This document shows, in pieces, positions 37,799-46,472 of a DNA stretch of 48,769 bases (positions within the stretch are counted from its first letter, which is position 1; every line of letters begins with the position of its first letter). Made by a program: the position numbers and the translations under genes. The stretch comes from a bacterium (GTDB lineage: Bacteria; Bacillota_I; Bacilli_A; RF39; UBA660): positions 1 to 48,769 of the forward strand of contig JAQXHG010000008.1 of assembly GCA_029007115.1 (NCBI GenBank), in the 5' to 3' direction. The notes below the pieces were generated by a model that did not search any database, was not told the origin of the DNA, and saw only the letters and a list, made by a program, of their open reading frames with translations.

Positions 37799-38938
37799 TT
37801 ATTCATAATTATCCCAACCATTAGTATCTTTAACAAAGTTTATAGAAAGATTAATTTCTGCTCCTTCTGAGTCAGTTTCAATACTATCTATATCTCCACC
37901 TTCTATCCATACATAAATTCTTGCTTTAGTGATTCCATGTGGTATTGTAAATAAAGGTTTATCAAAATCCTTTTCTGTTATAGTTTTCTGAAGCGCAAAT
38001 GATTTTGTATCTAGAGTTGGAGACCCAGATAAAGTATCTATTATCTCAGCTTGATTAACACCTTGAATATTTGCATATGTTGGATAATACTCACCGTCAA
38101 TTACCGTTAAATTAAACTTATTAGCTTTATCAATAGACATTTGAGTATGAGATGTACTATTAGGTTCATAAATAATTGATTTACAATTGTTATTACATTG
38201 AATACTTTGTGCCTCTTTAGCAGTCGCATCCATTGGAACACTTCCAACTTTCACTATACCAATTCTAATTGAATTGAAAAGTCCCTCCATTTGTTCTGAT
38301 AGTTCTTCAACTGCTTTAACACCTGTACCTATATCGAAATATAAATTATCCGCTGTTGGTGAACCATTATTATCATTTCTAAAAAATATATCAAACGCTA
38401 AAAATCCAGAAGATTTCTTAGGCTGAGTTTGAGGATAAAATACAGTTTGTACATATCCATCTTCTCTTAATAGAAGATTATGATATTTTACACCTGGACT
38501 TCTATAAATATCAAAGAAATAAGAATTATTACTTTTATTACCTATTGTTGAAACAGGAAATAATCCACCTGTTGACCAAAAACTTTTATGATTAGGATAA
38601 TTTACTGGGACATCTTCAAATAATACATTTTCAGAAATCTCGATTTCCTCTGCATAATTAACTGCATCAAATGAAATTTCTAATCCTGCATTTTTAGAAA
38701 CTAACATATTAAATGTCTTAATTCTAACATTAAGTGTTGATGAAAACCATGCATATGTTGAAAATATCAATAATATACCAAGAAAAGTCAATGAAATTAA
38801 AGCAGCAATAAATCTACTTTTAGAAATAGGTTGTCTATTATTAACTTTTCTTTTTTTCGTAGTTTTCTTTTTACTTTTTACTTTATTATTACTAATTTTA
38901 GGCTTTGTTTTTTTTGTATTTTCAACATTTTTACCCAT
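37799..38938 (-). CDS. TasA/camelysin-like surface protein with SipW-type signal
   Basis: 379 residues. A Lys-rich N-terminus of about 45 residues precedes a TM/signal helix ending in FSTYAWFSS, the TYAWF mark shared with the two upstream genes. The ectodomain has a WSTGGLFPVSTIG segment, a two-Cys motif (IQCNNNCKS) before EPNSTSH, and a C-terminal ARIYVWIEGGDID strand, all shared with the 421-residue pair. Behind GGAGG. Likely a minor fibre subunit or base protein; the unusually long basic cytoplasmic tail would suit an anchored form. Confidence 0.8.
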   Translation of the reverse strand: MGKNVENTKKTKPKISNNKVKSKKKTTKKRKVNNRQPISKSRFIAALISLTFLGILLIFSTYAWFSSTLNVRIKTFNMLVSKNAGLEISFDAVNYAEEIEISENVLFEDVPVNYPNHKSFWSTGGLFPVSTIGNKSNNSYFFDIYRSPGVKYHNLLLREDGYVQTVFYPQTQPKKSSGFLAFDIFFRNDNNGSPTADNLYFDIGTGVKAVEELSEQMEGLFNSIRIGIVKVGSVPMDATAKEAQSIQCNNNCKSIIYEPNSTSHTQMSIDKANKFNLTVIDGEYYPTYANIQGVNQAEIIDTLSGSPTLDTKSFALQKTITEKDFDKPLFTIPHGITKARIYVWIEGGDIDSIETDSEGAEINLSINFVKDTNGWDNYE

Positions 38939-38960
38939 TAAAACACCTCCTAATATGAAA

Positions 38961-38991
38961 TAAAGAGTAATTATAATTATTACTCTTTATA
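38961..38991 (-). promoter_or_regulatory. 12-bp stem-loop between fibre-subunit genes
   Basis: A perfect 12-bp inverted repeat (ATAAAGAGTAAT with ATTACTCTTTAT, loop of 7) lies in the 100-nt gap between the second 421-residue gene and the 379-residue gene. It is followed by only a weak T tract, so it may be an attenuator or an mRNA-stabilising or processing element that makes the upstream subunits more abundant. Confidence 0.6.
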
Positions 38992-39038
38992 GTCATTTTA
39001 ATTATTATGTATTAATAATTACTTTTTTCTACTAAATA

Positions 39039-40304
39039 TTAAATACTTCCTGTTGGAGTTATATTAGTACTAGGACCATGATAATCTACATCAGTTTCAG
39101 TATATCTTTCTTTAGTAAATCCAAAGTTAACTGAAATTTGTTTTCCTAATGAAGCAAAATCATAATTATCAACATCTTGACCTTCTAAATATACATATAC
39201 TCTAACTTTAGTAATACTATTTGGTGCTAAAGTCATAAATTGAGGTCTATCATTTCCAGTCTTATTTTTCATAGTATCAGTAAAATAAGGGAAATCTATT
39301 AATTTAAATGTTGATTTATCAGATGCTGCTAAATAATTTTCATATGTATCAGTGTTAGCAGTATAAGTATTGTACTTTTCTCCATCATATACATCTACTT
39401 GGTCAGCTATATTTATTACTTTACTAACTGCATAAGTTGGATATGCATTACTATCAGCAACTGCTGTACAATCTTCTCCTTTGTTATAAGACGCAGGATC
39501 ACTTACAGTAGTTCCTGATGATTTTCTAACTTTACAAGCAGTATTATACCAATTAATTGCATTAGTAACATGAGATGTATCATTTGGCTCCCAAATTTGA
39601 GCATTTCTACAAATACCAGTTACACCTTTACCATCATCATTACTACAAGTTATACCTGTAATAATTTCTGCATTTTCAGTAGTACCAATTACACGTCCTA
39701 TTTGTAAGAATGCTACTCTAATTGAATTTTCAATACCAGTATTTTCAACACCTGCTGTTGAAACTGAAACTTTTGAGTTTGTTGTTAAATAAATTGCTTC
39801 TTCATTTAAAGGCTCATTAGTTGCATAATATTCTTCACCTGATAAGTTTTTAATGAATAAATCAAATGCAACATATCCTTTACCTTGATTTAATGCACCA
39901 CTACCAGTAGCAGCAGTTCTATAATTATCAACACGACTAGTTAACAATCTATAACCACCTGAACTAGGTGTTAAACTAGCTTTTTCATATAATTTCATTC
40001 TAGAAACTGTAGAGTCAGCTTCTCCTATAGTAGACATAGGAATTAATCCATCTGTTGCCCATGTATTTGTATTTCCATCATATTGATGCGCCGTTCCAAC
40101 ATTTAAATTGTATTGCCAATCAGCACCATCCATTGATAAGAATAAACCTTCTGTTGTAGCAATTTCGATTTCAAATTGACTAACATTAACAGTTTTCATA
40201 CCAATGAACCATGCATATGTTCCAACGGATAATATGATAGCAAATAAAGCACAAACAGTAATCAAATTTCTTAATTTTCTATTTCTTTTTTTATTTGTTG
40301 CCAT
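39039..40304 (-). CDS. TasA/camelysin-like surface protein with SipW-type signal (paralogue B)
   Basis: 421 residues and a clear tandem paralogue of the upstream gene of equal length. A short basic N-terminus and a hydrophobic helix end in SVGTYAWFIGMKTVNVS. The ectodomain shows GYVAFDLFIKNLSG, TGIENSIRVAF, a Cys-containing ITCSNDD...IC loop, IWEPNDTSH, NAINWYNTACK and VRVYVYLEGQDVDNYDFASLGKQ. Four Cys positions match paralogue A, implying two disulfides. TasA-type proteins polymerise into extracellular fibres by donor-strand exchange; I infer this role here. AGGAG precedes the ATG. Confidence 0.83.
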   Translation of the reverse strand: MATNKKRNRKLRNLITVCALFAIILSVGTYAWFIGMKTVNVSQFEIEIATTEGLFLSMDGADWQYNLNVGTAHQYDGNTNTWATDGLIPMSTIGEADSTVSRMKLYEKASLTPSSGGYRLLTSRVDNYRTAATGSGALNQGKGYVAFDLFIKNLSGEEYYATNEPLNEEAIYLTTNSKVSVSTAGVENTGIENSIRVAFLQIGRVIGTTENAEIITGITCSNDDGKGVTGICRNAQIWEPNDTSHVTNAINWYNTACKVRKSSGTTVSDPASYNKGEDCTAVADSNAYPTYAVSKVINIADQVDVYDGEKYNTYTANTDTYENYLAASDKSTFKLIDFPYFTDTMKNKTGNDRPQFMTLAPNSITKVRVYVYLEGQDVDNYDFASLGKQISVNFGFTKERYTETDVDYHGPSTNITPTGSI

Positions 40305-40338
40305 TTTTTCTCCTTTTTATATTTTTTATAATATTACA

Positions 40339-41604
40339 CTAATTTCCAGCTGTTGCAGTATTTGTTGGGTCTTTATGATTTTCATAAATTACATCATCTG
40401 GTAATGTAGCTGTTCCTTCATCATTATAATCAACATCTTCACCAAAATATCTTTCTTTAGATAGACTAAAATTAACTGCAATTTGTTTTCCTAATGATGC
40501 AAAATCATAATTATCAACATCTTGACCTTCTATATAAATATAAATTCTAACTTTAGTAATACTATTTGGAGCTAATGTGATAAATTCAGGTCTATCATTA
40601 CCTCTTAAATTCTTTTCAGTATCTGTAAAGTAATCTACTTCATTTAATTTTCCTGCTGTTGGTGTACTTGCAATTGAAGTAGTATATTCATTATAATCCG
40701 TTCCATCATATACATCTACTCTATCAGTATAATCAATTACACCACTTACAGCATAAGTTTTAGAATATTTTCCATCTTCTACTGTCTTACATGCACCTTC
40801 ATATGAAGCACCAAGTGTTAAATCTTCACCTGTTCTCTTCTTACAAGCTTTACTATACCAATTAATAGCATTAGCTGCATGATCAGTATCATTTGGTTCC
40901 CAAATTGTTGCTTTTCTCTTACTACAAATAGTAGTTACACCAGAAGTTTCAGCACATGAAATTCCTTGAATAGTTGTACTATCAGTTGTAGTTGCTACTA
41001 CACGACCAATTTGTGCAAATGCAACTCTTACAGAGTTTTCAATACCAGTGTCTGCAACACCAGCAGAACCTACTTTAACCATTGAATCTGGTTCTAAATA
41101 AATTGCTTCTTCATTTAATTGATTATATTCAGAATAATACTCATTTCCTGATAAGTTTTTAATGAATAAATCAAATGCAACATATCCACTTTTTTCTGCA
41201 CCTGCAGTATTTTCTACTAAACTAGCCATTAATCTATAACCACCAGGAGTTACAGTTAAACTTCCTTTTTCATACATTACTAGTTTAGATGTAGTATCGC
41301 TTACTACTCCTACTGTTGATATTGGGATTAAACCAGTTCCACCCCAAGTATTTGTATTGCCAGTATATGTTGCTACATTATAATTATCTTTATTTATACT
41401 AACTGTGTCAGCCCAAGTTATACCATCTAAAGATAAAGATAATCCATCAATTGCCGCTACTTTAACATCGAATGGCGAAACATTAACAGTTTTCATACCA
41501 ATAAACCATGCGTATGTTGATGTAGCTAGAAGAATTGTAAAAAGACCAGTCCCAACAATAAATCTTTTTATTCTTCTTTCATGTTTGTTATCTCTTTTTG
41601 CCAT
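40339..41604 (-). CDS. TasA/camelysin-like surface protein with SipW-type signal (paralogue A)
   Basis: 421 residues, with a signal helix ending in ATSTYAWFIGMKTVNVS followed by a beta-rich ectodomain. Conserved with paralogue B: WGGTGLIPISTVG, GYVAFDLFIKNLSG, LNEEAIYL, TGIENSVRVAFAQIGRV, IWEPNDTDH, NAINWYSKACK, DRPEFITLAPNSITKVRIYIYIEGQDVD. By eye the two are about half identical. The start overlaps the preceding stop by one base (TAATG). Probably a major fibre subunit. Confidence 0.83.
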   Translation of the reverse strand: MAKRDNKHERRIKRFIVGTGLFTILLATSTYAWFIGMKTVNVSPFDVKVAAIDGLSLSLDGITWADTVSINKDNYNVATYTGNTNTWGGTGLIPISTVGVVSDTTSKLVMYEKGSLTVTPGGYRLMASLVENTAGAEKSGYVAFDLFIKNLSGNEYYSEYNQLNEEAIYLEPDSMVKVGSAGVADTGIENSVRVAFAQIGRVVATTTDSTTIQGISCAETSGVTTICSKRKATIWEPNDTDHAANAINWYSKACKKRTGEDLTLGASYEGACKTVEDGKYSKTYAVSGVIDYTDRVDVYDGTDYNEYTTSIASTPTAGKLNEVDYFTDTEKNLRGNDRPEFITLAPNSITKVRIYIYIEGQDVDNYDFASLGKQIAVNFSLSKERYFGEDVDYNDEGTATLPDDVIYENHKDPTNTATAGN

Positions 41605-42317
41605 TATTTACTTCCTTTCTCCTTTTCATCAATAAATTCTGATTTAAAGTCTAAATGAGCTTTAAATTCACCACCCAAAATGTTATCAGTGCATTCTGGA
41701 TCACTTCCTTCAATCCACATGACTACAGTATATTTATGTATATCTCCTGGATTAAAGTCTGCAACGTGTTCACGCGCAATTATCTCATCTGATACAAAAG
41801 TGACTGTGCCTGACTCCGCAGTTCCTTTTGCAGATTTTTTAGCATACGTTACATAACTACCATCATTCTTATATATTCTAATTCTCACTGCTTCATCGAC
41901 ATTTTTAATAACATCATCAATAACAACTTCATAATAATAATTGTTAACTAAATCACCTTGATTTTCAATATAGAAAGTATAGGCGAGATAATTATCTCCA
42001 TTATGTGTTCCACCCATACTATCATGTAGATTATCAGGCAACCAACGATATGAAATATTGTCGAATGACTCAGGAGTCTTAGCATATAATTCAGAACGAT
42101 AGACTTTATAATTGACATCATCATAAATTATCATGCCTTTGTCAAAATATAAGTTTTTGTCTAACGTAACACTAAAATTCCCATTATTATAAAAAATACC
42201 TACTACAAAATACAAAATTAGGAAAAATAGCAATAAAACTAATATAGAGATTTTTAAAATCTTTTTAATTTTTTTCTCACGTTCTATTTTTTCACTACTT
42301 AATTTTGTCCTTCCCAT
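41604..42317 (-). CDS. single-TM TasA/camelysin-like protein, operon leader
   Basis: 237 residues. A basic cytoplasmic stretch and one TM helix (about 21-43) precede an ectodomain with NYLAYTFYIENQGDLVNNYYYEV and, near the end, YTVVMWIEGSDPECTDN, the same W-I-E-G-x-D strand as the three downstream proteins. It lacks the TYAWF mark, so it may stay membrane-anchored and act as assembly base or starter. First gene of the operon, behind AAGGG and a good sigma-A promoter. Confidence 0.75.
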   Translation of the reverse strand: MGRTKLSSEKIEREKKIKKILKISILVLLLFFLILYFVVGIFYNNGNFSVTLDKNLYFDKGMIIYDDVNYKVYRSELYAKTPESFDNISYRWLPDNLHDSMGGTHNGDNYLAYTFYIENQGDLVNNYYYEVVIDDVIKNVDEAVRIRIYKNDGSYVTYAKKSAKGTAESGTVTFVSDEIIAREHVADFNPGDIHKYTVVMWIEGSDPECTDNILGGEFKAHLDFKSEFIDEKEKGSK

Positions 42318-42396
42318 ATCCTATATCCCTTCATACAGTCATCTCGAAAAAACCATATGGCATAGTTATATTCCGATATCTTTATAATATAATTAG

Positions 42397-42426
42397 ATTA
42401 TACTTTAAATATACACATAAAGTCAA
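42397..42426 (-). promoter_or_regulatory. sigma-A promoter of the first fibre-locus operon
   Basis: The minus strand carries TTGACT, an 18-nt spacer and TATAAT. The predicted 5' UTR is about 70 nt and includes a CCATATGG palindrome followed by six T; I see no known riboswitch in it. Confidence 0.85.
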
Positions 42427-42450
42427 TAAATTTGTCGAAATATGTTAAAT

Positions 42451-42478
42451 AAAAATCATCATAAAAAATTATGATGAT
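42451..42478 (-). terminator. intrinsic terminator after feoB
   Basis: A perfect 10-bp stem (ATCATCATAA with TTATGATGAT, 4-nt loop) overlaps the feoB TGA stop and is followed by a T tract on the minus strand. Confidence 0.9.
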
Positions 42479-44537
42479 CACTTTTACAAATATTTTTAAA
42501 TTTACAATTATCACATTTATAATTACAATTATTTTTTTTAAATATTCTAAATACAATATAAATTATAACTATAATCGTTATTAGAGTTAGGATATTAAAA
42601 TTTGTACTAATTTGATAAATAGATGTTGATAATATCCATGAAAATAATACTTGATATAATATAACAAACAATAATAATTTATTACTTCCTAACTCTTTTC
42701 TTAAAGTACTTAATGTGGCAATACAAGGAGCACTAAATAAATTAAATACTATAAATGAATATGCTGATTGTTTATTAAATGTTGATAATATAAAACTATT
42801 CATACTCAAATCATTTATTATTTCTAAAGATGAAACTACTTGTTCTTTAGCAATTAATCCTTGTATTATAGATACACTAGCTTGCCAAGAATTAACTCCT
42901 AACATAGGATAAAATATCCATGATATCTTCTTACCTATAAATGAAAGAATCGTATTATCAAGACTAACCCCATACTTTAATTTTAATGAAAAAGATGATA
43001 AAAACCATATTACAATAGATGATATAAATATAATAGAACCTGCTCTTTTAACAAAAGCACTTATTTTATCATAAACATCATTAAATATATATTTTATATC
43101 TATGTTTTTATACTCTGGTAATTCTTCTATATATGTATTATTAGTTTTTTTGTTTGAATATTTTTTTATTAAAAGTGATGTAATTATAATTACTAATATT
43201 GTTAACAAATATAACGACATAATTATTAGAACTTGATTTTCTTTATAAAAATAGCTTGTCAGCATTAAAATAATTGGTAATTTCGCACCACATGGTATAA
43301 AAGGAGTTAAAATACTAGTTGTATTTCTAATTCTTTTATCCTCTATTACTCTACTACTTAGTATTCCTGGAACACTACATCCACACCCAACTATAAATGG
43401 TACTATACTCTTTCCACTTAATCCAATTTTTCTAAATAATGAATCAAACATCAATGATATACGAGACATATATCCTGTTGTTTCAAGAATAGATAAACAT
43501 GTAAATAGTATTAATAATTGAGGAATAAATACCAATACTGCTGATACCCCTGTAATTATACCATTTACTATTAGACTTATTAACCATTCACTAACATTAT
43601 TTACTTGTAATACTTTTTGAACTACAAAACTAAAATTATCTAAACAAACACGAATTAAATTAGACAAACTCTTACCTAAAGTACTAATAGATAAATAATA
43701 TATAAAAAACATAATAATTATAAATATTGGAAAAGATAAATATTTATTTAATAATACTTTATCAATTCTATCACTAATAGATATTTTACTATTAACTCTT
43801 TTAAATACATTTAATTTAACATTCTCTATATACCTATATCTTTGATTTATTATTTCTTCATATATATCACTACTATATCTAAAAGACAAACTATTAATAA
43901 TATAATCAATTTCATTACTTTTATATATATCAAATATATTATCTTGTTCAAGTAATTTAATACTTACAAATCTTTTATTAGTAACACTTTTATTTAATAA
44001 ACTGTTTACCTTAAAAATACACTCTTCTATATTAGAATCAAATACCCTCTGTAACTTTTTATAACTATTAGTATCTATAGACTTTAGCAATTCATCAATT
44101 CCAGTATTTTTTAAAGCAGATATTTTTATGACATCCACTCCAAGTATATTAGATAACTTTTTTTCATCTATAGATATACCTTTTTTTAAAAGCAAATCAT
44201 TCATATTAAGTACTAAAATCATTCTTATATTTAAATCAAGCAATTGTGTTGTTAAATATAGACTCCTTTCAAATGTAGTACTATCTATTATATTTATAAT
44301 TAAATCAGGTTTTTCATCAATTATATATCTTGTAGTAACTTCTTCTTCTATACTATATGAGCTAAGTGAATATATTCCTGGTAAGTCTACTAATTCATGA
44401 TTTGTTCCTTTGATTATTCCGCTTTTCTTTTCTACTGTTACGCCTGGATAGTTTCCTACTTTTGCAGTAAATCCTGTAAGTAAATTAAATAAAGTAGTTT
44501 TACCACTATTCTGATTTCCAACTAGTGCGATTTTCAA
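42459..44537 (-). CDS. feoB: ferrous iron transporter B
   Basis: 692 residues. The N-terminal GTPase domain has G1 (GNQNSGKTT), G2/G3 (NYPGVTVEKKSG, DLPGIYSL) and G4 (LNMND); a helical regulatory domain and about eight to ten TM helices with two Gate motifs follow (VPFIVGCGCSVPG and SAPCIATLSTLRKE). It imports Fe2+. The C-terminus carries a Cys-rich tail (CNYKCDNCKFKNIC), as in Feo systems that need no FeoC. ATG overlaps the feoA stop by four bases. Confidence 0.97.
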   Translation of the reverse strand: MKIALVGNQNSGKTTLFNLLTGFTAKVGNYPGVTVEKKSGIIKGTNHELVDLPGIYSLSSYSIEEEVTTRYIIDEKPDLIINIIDSTTFERSLYLTTQLLDLNIRMILVLNMNDLLLKKGISIDEKKLSNILGVDVIKISALKNTGIDELLKSIDTNSYKKLQRVFDSNIEECIFKVNSLLNKSVTNKRFVSIKLLEQDNIFDIYKSNEIDYIINSLSFRYSSDIYEEIINQRYRYIENVKLNVFKRVNSKISISDRIDKVLLNKYLSFPIFIIIMFFIYYLSISTLGKSLSNLIRVCLDNFSFVVQKVLQVNNVSEWLISLIVNGIITGVSAVLVFIPQLLILFTCLSILETTGYMSRISLMFDSLFRKIGLSGKSIVPFIVGCGCSVPGILSSRVIEDKRIRNTTSILTPFIPCGAKLPIILMLTSYFYKENQVLIIMSLYLLTILVIIITSLLIKKYSNKKTNNTYIEELPEYKNIDIKYIFNDVYDKISAFVKRAGSIIFISSIVIWFLSSFSLKLKYGVSLDNTILSFIGKKISWIFYPMLGVNSWQASVSIIQGLIAKEQVVSSLEIINDLSMNSFILSTFNKQSAYSFIVFNLFSAPCIATLSTLRKELGSNKLLLFVILYQVLFSWILSTSIYQISTNFNILTLITIIVIIYIVFRIFKKNNCNYKCDNCKFKNICKSDHHNFL

Positions 44538-44767
44538 TTTATCTTCTCCACCTTTATTCTTCTTAAATCTTCCATGCTTAAAGTTAAATTATAGTCTCTT
44601 AAATAAATTGTTAACAATTGATTGTTTGGGCTTTTCTTTTTTACTAGTATTTTTGTTCCTTTTATAAGACCCATTTCAAGTAAATGTCTTTTAACTTTTT
44701 TATTACTTTCTATAATACCATTTACTATTACTGTTTCTCCTACATCAATTTTATCTAAAGTTATCAT
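44534..44767 (-). CDS. feoA: ferrous iron transport protein A
   Basis: About 77 residues, an SH3-like FeoA domain: ITLDKIDVGETVIV, HLLEMGLIKGTKILVKK, LTLSMEDLRRI. It assists FeoB at the cytoplasmic face. Neither this ATG nor the one at 44782 has a good ribosome site; the later one gives the normal FeoA N-terminus. Confidence 0.92.
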   Translation of the reverse strand: MITLDKIDVGETVIVNGIIESNKKVKRHLLEMGLIKGTKILVKKKSPNNQLLTIYLRDYNLTLSMEDLRRIKVEKIN

Positions 44768-44794
44768 GCTAATTATATGCAAATAAAAACAATA

Positions 44795-45145
44795 TTATGA
44801 TAAATATTGTCTTTCTATCCATTTCATTAAAAGATTTACTATATAGTCTATTTCTTCTTTATTTAATTTTTTACCCTTTTCTATTTTGTGCCATTTATAT
44901 AAACACTCTCTACAACAACAAGCACATGCATGCTGTGCAATAAATACAGGATGTCCTTTAAATGGGGTTTGTTTACCATCATTTGCTATATATGATGGAG
45001 CTATTCTTTTGTTTATAAAATCATAAGCATGAATTCTAATAGTATCTATACCTTTGTTTTTTATTAGTTCTTTATCTTTATCTCTTAATTTAAAACTACT
45101 TCTAAATTTGGATTTTGATAACCTATATAAGATATCATCATACAT
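44795..45145 (-). CDS. DUF4186 family protein
   Basis: 116 residues matching DUF4186: FKLRDKDKELI, GIDTIRIHAYDFINKRIAP, NDGKQTPFKGHPVFIAQHA, then a CACCCRECLYKWH cluster of five Cys and two His that may bind a metal, and a final helical segment. Function is unknown in the family. It overlaps tsaC by 8 nt and precedes feoA, so it is co-transcribed with the iron importer. Confidence 0.9.
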   Translation of the reverse strand: MYDDILYRLSKSKFRSSFKLRDKDKELIKNKGIDTIRIHAYDFINKRIAPSYIANDGKQTPFKGHPVFIAQHACACCCRECLYKWHKIEKGKKLNKEEIDYIVNLLMKWIERQYLS

Positions 45146-45722
45146 AATCTTTAAAATCTTTCTTTATTTTATCAGCAAGGATTCCTTCTCTTAGAAAAAT
45201 TATTTTATTATTTTCTATCTTTACTATAGTTGATGATATGTTTGTTTTTTCTCCATCATCTAAAATATATGAAATATGTCTTTTTAATTCTTCTTCTAAT
45301 AAATCAACTTTTGTTATAACATCCTTACTTGAGATATTTGCACTTGTTGATATTAATGGTTTATTTATTTTGTTCATAATTTCTAAAAGTAATTTATTAT
45401 TTGGCATACGAATTGCAACTGTTTTATTTCCACAAGTTAAAGTATCACTTAAATTATCATTTTTATCAAATATGATACTTAGTGTATTTGGCCAATATTT
45501 CTCAATTAATTCTTTTTGCAAATCACTTATTTCTATAACATATTTTTTTAACATTTCAATATTTGAAACTAATAAAATCAAAGGTTTTTTTTCTCTTTTT
45601 TTAGCAATAAACACTTTTTTAATAGCATCTTCGTTAGTAGCATCAGCCATTATTCCATATACTGTATCAGTAGGCATAATTACTAAATTACCTTTTTCTA
45701 TTTCTTCAATTATTTTTTTCAT
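45138..45722 (-). CDS. tsaC: L-threonylcarbamoyladenylate synthase (YrdC/Sua5 domain)
   Basis: 194 residues. The YrdC domain has the PTDTVYGIMADA motif, the KKREKKPLILL segment and STSANISSKD. It makes threonylcarbamoyl-AMP for t6A37 of ANN-reading tRNAs. No Sua5 C-terminal domain, so the short TsaC form. AAAGGA precedes the ATG. The partner genes tsaB, tsaD and tsaE are not in the window. Confidence 0.95.
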   Translation of the reverse strand: MKKIIEEIEKGNLVIMPTDTVYGIMADATNEDAIKKVFIAKKREKKPLILLVSNIEMLKKYVIEISDLQKELIEKYWPNTLSIIFDKNDNLSDTLTCGNKTVAIRMPNNKLLLEIMNKINKPLISTSANISSKDVITKVDLLEEELKRHISYILDDGEKTNISSTIVKIENNKIIFLREGILADKIKKDFKDYV

Positions 45723-45732
45723 ATTTTCCTTT

Positions 45733-46407
45733 CTATAATAATTTCATAATTATCATATATACTACCGCTATCCCTAATATGATATAAGAAGGTTTACTAA
45801 TAGTTATTTTCTTAAAATCTTCCCTTTTTACATCTTCACTACTTTTAATAAAATTAAGACATGTATGTTTTACTTTTGAAACATCATAATCTGCATATAT
45901 AGCAAAATACAATGGATTATCCATTTCCGTAAATTCTATGTCATCTTTTAACTTTCTAATAAATAGAAATGTAAAAATATCTGCAACGCTTCCAGATATA
46001 TTAAATGCTGATAATATTACTAATAAAGGGAAATTAAAAATAATACCAATTATATATGTTAATATACCAATAAAAAATAGTGGATAAATAGAAGAATAGG
46101 ATATATTTTTTTTACTTATATTTTGTTTACATAAGCAATAAAATACGCCTTTTTCTAGTTTAATACCATATACTATTTTATTAAAAGAAGCACCATTAAT
46201 AACATAACCTATACTATGTAATAATTCATGTAACAAAAAATAACCAAATAAATATATAATAAACATTGCTATATCAATATTGGGAGATAATATATTAGGA
46301 TTTATTAAGTAAGATAAAAATAATAAACCAGCAAAAATAATTATTAAAATAAAATTAAGTAAAAAACTATTTGTACCCAGTTCAAATATATAGTACTTCT
46401 TTTTCAT
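45733..46407 (-). CDS. DUF3267-like membrane zinc metallopeptidase
   Basis: About 224 residues, with five or six TM helices and a HELLHSIGY zinc motif (HExxH) in the third. The later Asp/Asn-containing ISGSVADIF segment may supply the third ligand. The pattern resembles DUF3267 putative zincins, whose substrates are unknown. GGTGA precedes the ATG at 46407; an in-frame ATG at 46425 has no ribosome site. Confidence 0.82.
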   Translation of the reverse strand: MKKKYYIFELGTNSFLLNFILIIIFAGLLFLSYLINPNILSPNIDIAMFIIYLFGYFLLHELLHSIGYVINGASFNKIVYGIKLEKGVFYCLCKQNISKKNISYSSIYPLFFIGILTYIIGIIFNFPLLVILSAFNISGSVADIFTFLFIRKLKDDIEFTEMDNPLYFAIYADYDVSKVKHTCLNFIKSSEDVKREDFKKITISKPSYIILGIAVVYMIIMKLL

Positions 46408-46431
46408 ATACTTCACCATAAACAATATATC

Positions 46432-46459
46432 AAAAAAAGACTATAAAATAAATAGCCTT
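46432..46459 (-). terminator. intrinsic terminator after the DUF7192-like gene
   Basis: An 8-bp stem (AAGGCTAT with ATAGTCTT, one G-U pair, loop of 7) is followed by T residues on the minus strand. Confidence 0.82.
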
Positions 46460-46472
46460 TTTAATAATAATT

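Noticed and set aside
38961-38991. Reading the 12-bp stem-loop as a full intrinsic terminator
   Set aside because: The sequence after it on the minus strand is TTCATATTAGG rather than a T run, and the next gene has its ribosome site right there.
42340-42365. CCATATGG palindrome followed by six T upstream of the fibre operon as a terminator or riboswitch
   Set aside because: The palindrome leaves no loop and the stem is too short; no known riboswitch core fits the leader.
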